Positions 6,415-11,683 of a DNA stretch of 11,683 nucleotides are shown here, one piece after another. The translations under genes were made by a program, and so were the position numbers. Below the pieces are notes generated by a model. The model worked only from the letters and a program-made list of their open reading frames with translations, did not search any database and had not been told where the DNA came from. The DNA is taken from positions 1 through 11,683 of the forward strand of contig CAZVEE010000103.1 of NCBI GenBank assembly GCA_964625525.1, given 5' to 3'. Each line of letters begins with the position of its first letter. Within the stretch, counting starts at the first letter, position 1. Source of the DNA: CAZVEE01 sp964625525 (GTDB taxonomy: Bacteria > Pseudomonadota > Alphaproteobacteria > JAJFIK01).

Positions 6415-6858
6415 TCAACCCTTGTTGAAGGCGTCCCACCGCGCTTTCAGATCGGCCGAGGAGACGTCTTCCTTCTTGGTCGCGATGGCCCAAGACAGGC
6501 CGAAGGGGTCGGTGAGCGAGCCGCTGCGGTCGCCGTAGAACTGGTCGCTCACGGGCTGGGTTTCTTTCGCGCCCAACGCGACCGCGCGGCGGAACACCGC
6601 GTCCACATCGTCCACATAAAGATGCAGTTTCACGGGCGAGCCGCCGAGCGTCTCCGCGCTCACCGCGCCGTAATCGGGAAACTCATCCGACAGCATCAGC
6701 CGGGCGCCGTTGATCACCACTTCCGCATGGCCGATCCGGCCATCAGAGGGGTTCTCCAGGCGCACGGCTTCCTCGGCGCCAAAGGCATTCTTGTAAAATT
6801 CAATCGCGGCCGCTGCGTCTTTGACGGCCACATAAGGTGACAGGATCTGGTCCGACAT
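6415..6858 (-). CDS. VOC-family (glyoxalase-fold, PhnB-like) protein
   Basis: A 147-aa protein of the vicinal-oxygen-chelate superfamily, PhnB-like or glyoxalase/bleomycin-resistance-like group. Seen: the N-terminal strand-helix motif S-P-Y-V-A-V-K-D followed by A-I-E-F-Y-K-N-A-F-G-A; G-H-A-E near 43-46; a second half starting with K-L-H-L-Y-V-D-D-V-D (about 77-86); and the closing G-D-R-S-G-S-L-T-D-P-F-G segment, which is very typical of PhnB-like proteins. The metal ligands of true glyoxalase I are only partly recognisable, so no reaction can be assigned. Start: ATG 6858 has a perfect AGGAGG (6867-6872, minus strand), 8 nt upstream, the strongest ribosome-binding site in the window. It follows the GT2 gene on the same strand by 30 bp and is probably its last operon member, though no link to polysaccharide synthesis is known. 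Confidence 0.88.
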   Translation of the reverse strand: MSDQILSPYVAVKDAAAAIEFYKNAFGAEEAVRLENPSDGRIGHAEVVINGARLMLSDEFPDYGAVSAETLGGSPVKLHLYVDDVDAVFRRAVALGAKETQPVSDQFYGDRSGSLTDPFGLSWAIATKKEDVSSADLKARWDAFNKG

Positions 6859-6888
6859 TTTGAAGTCCTCCTGTGAACGCGATGGGTC

Positions 6889-7788
6889 TCAATACATGTC
6901 GATGGGGCGCACACCCAGCAAGTAGCGCAACTTCCCGTAGTTGCGGATGGCGGCCAAAAGATGAGTGCCGTAGCGCCCCAGCCCCCAGGGCGCCGTCGCG
7001 ATCGTCATCAGGCTGGCGGCGGCCAGCTTCGCGGTGCTGTCGGCCAGGGACGCGGCGTAGGAGAGGGGCGGGCGGTTGGCGAGGAAAATCCGGGCGTAAC
7101 TTTCACCCTGGCGCAAAGCGCGCTTGCGCAGATAGGCCATGGACACCCGATCGGCGGGCACCGTCTCCCAGACCACCGATTCCCGGCAACTGACAATGGT
7201 GCCGCCGGCGGCGCGGATGGCCTGGAAAAAGGCCGTGTCTTCGCCGCCGGTGGTCGAATAGGCATCGTCGAAATGCAGATCATTGTCGCGCACGATGGCG
7301 GCGCGCACCAGCGCATTGCCGGTCCGTCCATCTTCTAAAACAGTGCCCGTGGCCGGGCGCGCCCGATCGTAAAAATGCCCCTCCAAGGCCCAGGCCGGGG
7401 GCGGGCTCTCGAAATCGGGTTCCACCAGGCCCACGACGGCTGCGGCGCCCGTCTCAAGCGCGGTGGCGTGAAGGGTTTCAAGCCAGGCAGGCTCGGCGAT
7501 TTCATCGTCGTCCATGAAGGCGAGCCAATCGCCTTGCGCCATGGCGAGTGTCCGGTTGCGCGCCGCCGCAAGGCCCTTGCGCGGCTCGACCTCGCAGCGG
7601 ATGGGGTGAGGCGTTTGTGCTTGCGCAGCGGCCACGATGGCGGCGGCCGAGCCGGCGGCGTCATTGTCGGCAATGACAATTTCGACGCTCAACCCATCCG
7701 GAATGCGGATGGCGGCGAGGCTTTCCAAGGTCTTGGCCAGATAGGGGCGGCGGTAAGTGCAAATGCACACCGATACCAACTCAGTCAT
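6889..7788 (-). CDS. Family 2 glycosyltransferase
   Basis: A 299-aa GT2 (GT-A fold) enzyme that transfers a sugar from a nucleotide-sugar to a lipid-linked acceptor at the cytoplasmic face of the membrane. Seen: the N-terminal nucleotide-binding strand VSVCICTYRRP (5-15) with L-A-K-T-L-E-S-L; I-V-I-A-D-N at 37-42; K-G-L-A-A-A-R-N at 71-78; the DXD metal motif in D93-D-D-E (F-M-D-D-D-E); and the acceptor-side G-G-E-D at 181-184, whose Asp is usually the catalytic base. The C-terminal region (about 243-270) is hydrophobic and may anchor the enzyme to the membrane. Start: ATG 7788 lies within ATGACTGA, overlapping the end of the upstream WecG-like gene by 8 bp, with a G-rich stretch just upstream. 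The longer in-frame start at 7854 would overlap that gene by 74 bp and adds an atypical Gly/Ala tail. Donor sugar is unknown. Confidence 0.92.
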   Translation of the reverse strand: MTELVSVCICTYRRPYLAKTLESLAAIRIPDGLSVEIVIADNDAAGSAAAIVAAAQAQTPHPIRCEVEPRKGLAAARNRTLAMAQGDWLAFMDDDEIAEPAWLETLHATALETGAAAVVGLVEPDFESPPPAWALEGHFYDRARPATGTVLEDGRTGNALVRAAIVRDNDLHFDDAYSTTGGEDTAFFQAIRAAGGTIVSCRESVVWETVPADRVSMAYLRKRALRQGESYARIFLANRPPLSYAASLADSTAKLAAASLMTIATAPWGLGRYGTHLLAAIRNYGKLRYLLGVRPIDMY

Positions 7789-8569
7789 CGCGCTCGCCCC
7801 CGTTCCCCCCGGCGCTGGCCCCCCGGCCGCGCGGCAGCACATGATGGCGCGCAAAATAGACGAAGACCGAAGGTCCGTCGATCAGGTAGCGCCGCCACAG
7901 CCGCCCCGGCTCTTGTGCCAGGCGCGCCGCCCATTCAAGGCCCAGCCGCCGCGCCCAGACCGGCCCGCGAGAACGCACACCCGCCGCCACATGCAACGCC
8001 ACACCGACGCACAGGCCCGTGCCGACCGCCTGGCCCGTCGCGGCAATGCGATCAGCCAACAGCTCTTGGCGCGGCGAGCCCACCGCAAGGAAAACAAAGC
8101 GCGATGGGTTCGCGAGGACGAAATCCACTGCCGCGTCCACTTGTTTGGGGCGGTTCATAAAGCCAAAGGGCGGATAATGATGGGCAATCCGGCTGAGACC
8201 ATAGCGGCGGCGCAAGGCGCTGATCACCTCGTCCTCGCAGCCAATGATCGTGACCGGTTCATCAGGAGAGATAACGTGATCCAAAAGATCCTGCACCACG
8301 TCACAACCAGCCACCACTGGTAGCGATGTGCCCGTGAGCCGGGCGAGGCCAGCGAGAATGCGACTGTCGCATGTGGAGAGCCAGGCGCGCTCATACAGGC
8401 GGGCATGCCGGAAGTCGTCGCGGTTGAGGCGCACCACATGGTCTACATTGGGGGTCACCACATAGGTGAAGGCCTCACCGGGGGCGCGCGCCCGCAGCTG
8501 CTCCAGCACGTCCGTGCGAGAAAGCGGGTCGATGGGTGTGCCCATCAGTCTGCGCCGCCGTCTCGTCAT
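7781..8569 (-). CDS. WecG/TagA/CpsF-family glycosyltransferase (GT26)
   Basis: A 262-aa member of the WecG/TagA/CpsF family (GT26). These enzymes add the second sugar, such as ManNAc or its acid, to undecaprenyl-diphosphate-GlcNAc. Seen: the start region M-G-T-P-I-D-P-L-S (9-17), equivalent to the family's LGVPID; T39-P-N41 with V-D-H-V; C-D-S-R-I-L at 67-72 whose D68 matches the conserved catalytic Asp; P-P-F-G-F at 133-137; G-S-P-R-Q-E at 164-169; and the C-terminal G-L-E-W-A-A-R-L-x-x-E-P-x-R-x-x-R-R-Y (210-228), the membrane-associating tail. Start: ATG 8569 gives a protein of normal family length; only a weak GGGA lies upstream. The frame continues up to 8728, but those codons run through the 19-bp repeat. 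First gene of an operon with GT2 and VOC genes. The exact sugar is not predictable. Confidence 0.9.
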   Translation of the reverse strand: MTRRRRRLMGTPIDPLSRTDVLEQLRARAPGEAFTYVVTPNVDHVVRLNRDDFRHARLYERAWLSTCDSRILAGLARLTGTSLPVVAGCDVVQDLLDHVISPDEPVTIIGCEDEVISALRRRYGLSRIAHHYPPFGFMNRPKQVDAAVDFVLANPSRFVFLAVGSPRQELLADRIAATGQAVGTGLCVGVALHVAAGVRSRGPVWARRLGLEWAARLAQEPGRLWRRYLIDGPSVFVYFARHHVLPRGRGASAGGNGGERDD

Positions 8570-8588
8570 GGTGTGTCTGATCCCACTA

Positions 8589-8683
8589 TGCCTTGCCTTG
8601 CCCACGGTGCCTTGCCTTGCCCACGGTGCCTTGCCTTGCCCACGGTGCATTGCCTTGCCCACGGTGCGTTGCCTTGCCTGCGC
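8589..8683. repeat. 19-bp tandem repeat upstream of the WecG-like gene
   Basis: Three perfect units, TGCCTTGCCTTGCCCACGG, at 8589-8607, 8608-8626 and 8627-8645. A fourth with one change (C to A) lies at 8646-8664, and a degenerate fifth at 8665-8683. Each unit itself contains a repeated TTGCC. The array begins 20 bp upstream of the ATG of the WecG-like gene, inside its presumed 5' leader. On that gene's strand the unit reads CCGTGGGCAAGGCAAGGCA, purine-rich with AAGG cores. Because 19 is not a multiple of three, each gained or lost copy rotates the reading frame across the array. Sequence is unrelated to the 18-bp and 14-bp arrays. Confidence 0.92.
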
Positions 8684-8842
8684 CTCTTTAGGCGGGCGCA
8701 TCTTCCCCAAGGCCATGCGGTCTGCCAAGACTAAAACCTGAACCGGAGCCTAATCTGTAATGCTTGCGTTGATCTTTCGCGAATGTAGCGGGGATATCGC
8801 TTAAGCTGTCATATGGCCTAAGTATTTCCCGTTTAACAGGTT

Positions 8843-8879
8843 GGCACGCTCCGACCTCTCCGATAGAGTTCAGAGCGCC
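8843..8879. other. Imperfect stem-loop in the GT4 upstream region
   Basis: CGCTC (8847-8851) pairs with GAGCG (8873-8877) and CTCT (8856-8859) with AGAG (8865-8868) around a five-base loop. GA/TC pairs (8853-8854 with 8870-8871) bridge the two stems, and GG/CC (8843-8844 with 8878-8879) close the base. It could be a structured leader, a small RNA element or a protein site. No T-run follows, so it is not a classical terminator. Confidence 0.3.
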
Positions 8880-9118
8880 AGAGTGGGCTGAAGAGGGGGA
8901 CGCATTCGGCGTTTTACAACGGTGTGGCCGCTCTAAGGACTTGGGCCAGGCTGGGCTCGTTACGAGGGTTTCCGGTTGGCCAGGCGCTGGTGAGGGGACT
9001 TTAACCGGACGGAGCGATCCGGGCCGTTTATCGTTTCCGATTATGAAAGAGCGGATTAGCGGCGCCTGCGCCGTGTGATCCATGCGGGTTCATTTCTGTC
9101 GGCGTGTCATCAGGAATC

Positions 9119-10420
9119 ATGTCTGGCACTACACAGCAACCGGGACACACGTCCGCACGGCCCGCAGAGACGCGGCCGCGGCAGGCTCGGCCTGTGGTGT
9201 TTCACCTGGCCCGCGAATATCCCGATCCCAATCAACCGCGCATGACCCGTGCGGTGAAGAATTTCATTGATGCCAATGAGGGCGTCGATCACGTGGTGCT
9301 GGCGCTCTACCGCACTGCCGATCCCCGTGCGTTGTTCGCGCCATTCGTGGACATTACCGAGCCCGGACGTGACAATCAGCTGGTGCTGTGCAAGCGCTAT
9401 TGGGGGCTGCCGCTGGGCCTGTTCACGGCATTGTCCATGGTGATCATTGCCTGGAATGCGCGCGATGAACTCCGCCAGCGGGGAATCCGGCCGGACATCC
9501 TCCACGCCCATAAAATGGCCTATGAAGGGATCGCGGGGCTTATCCTGTCGCGCTGGCTGAAGCTGCCGCTGATCTGTTCTATTCGGGGCGAGGTTGAGTG
9601 GAAATTCTTCACGTTCATGCCCCACTACATGCCGCTTTTCCGCTGGATCACGCGGCAGGCGAAATTGATCTATTACGTTTCCGCTTGGTTCCGCCCGGCC
9701 ATGAAGGACAAGCTCGCCATTCCTGACGAGAAGGAACGGCTGTTGCCGAATTTCGTCGATATGGACGGTATTCGCACGAGCGCGGAGTTCTCCCGCAATC
9801 GCTTTGTCTCGATCCTGCATCTCGACATTTTTGAGAAAAAGGGCCTGAACCGCCTGGTGCCGGCCTTCGCGCGGTTCTGCCGGGACGTGCCCGAGGCGCG
9901 GCTCGACGTGATCGGGCGCGGCGAGCCGCAGACGATCTCTCGCATTCAAGCGCTGTTGCGCGACCATGGCATGCAGGATCGCATCACTCTTCTGGGCTGG
10001 ATGCCCAATGAGGAGATGCTGGCGCATCTGAGTGGCTATGCGGCCATGTGCTTGCCGTCCCATAACGAAACATTCGGCATGGTCTATGTGGAGGCGCTCC
10101 TGTCCGGGGTGCCGATCCTGTACTCCCGCGGCACCGGGATCGAAGGTTATGTGGACGATGTGGAAGCCTCGGTCGGGGTCGATCCGCGGTCTGTGGACGA
10201 GATCGCGGCGGCGCTGGGACGGCTGGCTCGCGAGCAGGATCACTACCGGGCCTGGCTTCTGGAGCATCACCAGATGCTGCGCGACCGCTTTTCAGCGGGG
10301 CCGCATGTGCGCGCCTATAATGCGGATCTGGCGCGGCTGCTGGGCGGGGATACCGATCCGGTTCAGGACCCGTCCCGATCTGACGGCCTTGCCAAGGCCA
10401 CGGGCGATCTGAGCACGTAA
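9119..10420 (+). CDS. Family 4 glycosyltransferase
   Basis: A 433-aa retaining GT4 (GT-B fold) glycosyltransferase using a nucleotide-sugar donor at the cytoplasmic membrane. Seen: an N-terminal Rossmann domain from about residue 25 (V-V-F-H-L-A-R-E-Y-P); L-H-A-H-K-M-A-Y-E-G (128-137), matching the 'D-x-x-H-x-H' acceptor-side loop; the interdomain start F-V-S-I-L-H-L (229-235) with E-K-K-G-L (239-243) that positions donor phosphates; L-L-G-W-M-P (291-296); and the hallmark E317-x7-E325 in S-H-N-E-T-F-G-M-V-Y-V-E-A. The first 20 residues are polar and probably disordered. Start: ATG 9119 has AGGA at 9112-9115, close but usable; GTG 9104 lacks a site. The last 18 codons overlap antisense to the 3' end of the flippase gene. 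Donor and linkage are unknown; a role in assembling the repeat unit is inferred. Confidence 0.9.
   Translation: MSGTTQQPGHTSARPAETRPRQARPVVFHLAREYPDPNQPRMTRAVKNFIDANEGVDHVVLALYRTADPRALFAPFVDITEPGRDNQLVLCKRYWGLPLGLFTALSMVIIAWNARDELRQRGIRPDILHAHKMAYEGIAGLILSRWLKLPLICSIRGEVEWKFFTFMPHYMPLFRWITRQAKLIYYVSAWFRPAMKDKLAIPDEKERLLPNFVDMDGIRTSAEFSRNRFVSILHLDIFEKKGLNRLVPAFARFCRDVPEARLDVIGRGEPQTISRIQALLRDHGMQDRITLLGWMPNEEMLAHLSGYAAMCLPSHNETFGMVYVEALLSGVPILYSRGTGIEGYVDDVEASVGVDPRSVDEIAAALGRLAREQDHYRAWLLEHHQMLRDRFSAGPHVRAYNADLARLLGGDTDPVQDPSRSDGLAKATGDLST
10363..10420. other. 58-bp tail-to-tail gene overlap
   Basis: The GT4 stop TAA (10418-10420) lies inside the flippase gene, and the flippase stop TGA (10363-10365, minus strand) lies inside the GT4 gene. 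Both transcripts are therefore complementary for at least 58 nt and no terminator space separates the genes. Both encoded tails are polar and probably dispensable. Confidence 0.85.
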
Positions 10421-11628
10421 AGCGCGGCGATCAGCACAAAGAGTTCGCCGAAGATCGCCACGGGAATGGCGTAGATAAAGCGACCGCCGCTGACGATCAC
10501 ACCGATCTGTGCCACAAGTGTCAGCGCGGCCGCCGCAATTCCCAAAATACCGAGCTGTCGGAAGGCCGCGCGGCCCTGCAACTGGCCCACATAGACCGTC
10601 TTCACGAGCACCACACCCTGATGCAGCCCCCAAAGCAGCAAGGTGCCGCCGACGGCGTCGTACTCGTCTGACAGCACATGGGCTTCGAGATAGGGCCAGG
10701 CCAGATAGATGGCGCCGGTGTAAAGGGCGTTGAGCAGGAACAAGAGGGCAGCGCTCGCATGGGCGAGGCGGTCGGCGGCACGCGGATCGCCGCGCCATGT
10801 GTACTTGGCGAAAAGCGGCATGGCGATCTTCTGCCACGCCGTCATCATGAAGAAGACCGGCCGGAACGCCATCTGTCCCGCATGAAGAAGACCCGCTGCC
10901 GCCGGTCCAAAGGCACCGGCCACCAGGAACACATGGCCGCGCATCTGCACCTGACCTGCCACGGCGCCGGATAGCGCCCAACTGGCATGGGCGCGCCAAA
11001 TTTCCCGATAATCCCGCCGCGCGAAGCGGTCCGTGCGCACGCGAAAATGGCCAGGCCGCAGCAGGGCCCCAAAGACAAAGGACAACGCTCCGGCCACGGA
11101 GAGGACCAAAAGGCCGCTGCTCAGATCAATAGACCCGCTTTGGATATGGAGAAAAGCCAGTCCGCCCACACCCACCGCGAGATAGATCGCGTCACAAACG
11201 GTCACCGATGCGATCTGCAAGTCTGAAAAAAAGTAAACCCGCACATATTCGCGAAACAACGTCACAGCGACGAAGAGTGTGGCCACATAGAGCAGGGCCC
11301 CGCGCTCCTGTGTGTCGTAAAACCACAAGACGGGAAGGATCAGCAGGGCGCTCACGACAGTGACGACCACATTGACCGACCACAAGGTGGTGATCAGGCG
11401 GGTGTCCTCGCCGTCGCTCTTGGTCTTGGCGCGCAACACGGTGAGTTGGGAACATACCAGCGCGTTCTGGACCGCCATGGCGGCCATGGCGACAGACATG
11501 ATCAGCGCAAAAACGCCGAAATCACGCGCCGGCAATTGCGCCATGAACAGGATCGTGATGCCCAGATTAAAGGCGCTCAAAAGGCCTTGATCGACGGCCG
11601 AAATGGCGAAGAGCACCGGTTTTTTCAT
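10363..11628 (-). CDS. Wzx-like polysaccharide flippase (MOP superfamily)
   Basis: A 421-aa polytopic inner-membrane protein of the oligosaccharide/polysaccharide flippase type (MOP superfamily). It would move undecaprenyl-linked repeat units from the cytoplasmic to the periplasmic side for the Wzy-like polymerase. Seen: a short basic N-terminus, then about 12 hydrophobic segments in paired arrangement. The first has D-Q-G-L-L-S-A-F-N-L-G-I-T-I-L (14-28), typical of Wzx helix 1, and G-V-F-A-L follows between helices 1 and 2. Charged loops such as R-P-G-H-F-R-V-R-T-D-R-F-A-R-R-D-Y (about 191-207) lie between the halves. Start: ATG 11628; GTG 11631 is directly adjacent. The ribosome-binding site is weak, with AAGG about 12 nt upstream. 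Its last 18 codons overlap the convergent GT4 gene. Assignment rests on topology and context, because Wzx proteins share little sequence. Confidence 0.82.
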   Translation of the reverse strand: MKKPVLFAISAVDQGLLSAFNLGITILFMAQLPARDFGVFALIMSVAMAAMAVQNALVCSQLTVLRAKTKSDGEDTRLITTLWSVNVVVTVVSALLILPVLWFYDTQERGALLYVATLFVAVTLFREYVRVYFFSDLQIASVTVCDAIYLAVGVGGLAFLHIQSGSIDLSSGLLVLSVAGALSFVFGALLRPGHFRVRTDRFARRDYREIWRAHASWALSGAVAGQVQMRGHVFLVAGAFGPAAAGLLHAGQMAFRPVFFMMTAWQKIAMPLFAKYTWRGDPRAADRLAHASAALLFLLNALYTGAIYLAWPYLEAHVLSDEYDAVGGTLLLWGLHQGVVLVKTVYVGQLQGRAAFRQLGILGIAAAALTLVAQIGVIVSGGRFIYAIPVAIFGELFVLIAALYVLRSPVALARPSDRDGS

Positions 11629-11683
11629 CACGCGGACGGGCCTTGACTGACTACTGCGCGCAGGTGCGCGGGCGGCACTCTAG

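Larger units (their letters stand above)
8570..9118. other. Long divergent intergenic region
   Basis: 549 bases between the divergent WecG-like and GT4 genes. It contains the 19-bp tandem repeat (8589-8683), then about 430 bases without a convincing gene. An imperfect hairpin at 8843-8879 is the main structure noticed. A possible + strand promoter is TTGATC (8769-8774) with GATATC (8793-8798) at 18 bp, both weak. A minus-strand open frame at 8688-9083 shows no protein-like composition. The size would allow a small RNA or a long regulated leader. Confidence 0.6.

Noticed and set aside
6408..6422. Hairpin AGGGT-GATCA-ACCCT between the Wzy-like and VOC genes, as bidirectional terminator
   Set aside because: The stem is only 5 bp, there is no T-run on either side, and it overlaps the VOC stop codon.
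8589..8683. CRISPR array
   Set aside because: Units are directly adjacent with no spacers and no cas genes occur nearby; it is a simple tandem repeat. The same applies to 4873-4944 and 1324-1351.
8688..9083. A 131-codon open frame on the minus strand in the long intergenic region
   Set aside because: No family motif, low-complexity Pro/Ser/Arg composition, no ribosome-binding site recognised before its start, and it runs into the repeat region.
9110..10270. A 386-codon open frame on the minus strand across the GT4 gene
   Set aside because: It is exactly antisense to a clear GT4 gene with all motifs. Its translation is rich in Arg, His and Gln without any recognisable domain, as expected for a GC-rich antisense shadow.

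Overview
The window reads as GC-rich alphaproteobacterial chromosome, perhaps from a marine, Caulobacter- or Maricaulis-like lineage. That placement rests only on base composition, codon use and the kinds of genes present; there is no rRNA or marker gene to confirm it. No tRNA, rRNA, CRISPR array, transposase or integrase was seen.

Left part (1-2019): three unrelated small genes on the + strand. They are a secreted protein with four EF-hand loops (its 5' end may lie outside the window), an AhpD/carboxymuconolactone-decarboxylase-like protein with a CxxC-x2-H motif, and a small exported-looking SH3-domain protein with four cysteines. A 509-base stretch separates the second and third genes. It contains a 100-N assembly gap whose right edge is a 14-bp tandem repeat.

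Right part (2035-11628): a surface-polysaccharide locus of the Wzx/Wzy type, built from several short transcription units that point at each other. (i) On the minus strand, a 636-aa FkbH-like HAD-IIIC protein overlaps a polysaccharide deacetylase by 26 bp. (ii) Divergent from it on the + strand is a polytopic O-antigen ligase/polymerase (Wzy/ExoQ-like). (iii) On the minus strand, a WecG/TagA-family glycosyltransferase overlaps a GT2 glycosyltransferase by 8 bp, followed 30 bp later by a VOC (glyoxalase-fold) gene. (iv) On the + strand is a GT4 glycosyltransferase. (v) On the minus strand is a Wzx-like flippase, whose 3' end overlaps the GT4 gene tail-to-tail by 58 bp.

Inferred joint role: WecG-like, GT2 and GT4 enzymes build a lipid-linked repeat unit, the flippase exports it and the Wzy-like protein polymerises or ligates it. 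The deacetylase and the FkbH-like protein would modify it. No initiating phosphoglycosyl transferase, acyl carrier protein, or Wza/Wzc export gene lies in the window, so the locus continues elsewhere or is dispersed.

The least explained features are two. First, there are three unrelated non-coding tandem repeats (14, 18 and 19 bp units). Two of them sit within 20-30 bp upstream of the start codons of polysaccharide genes. Second, the FkbH-like protein has an N-terminal five-cysteine motif with the spacing of the iron-sulfur site of glutamate synthase small subunits. The last 55 bases (11629-11683) hold only the region upstream of the flippase; nothing else was recognised there.
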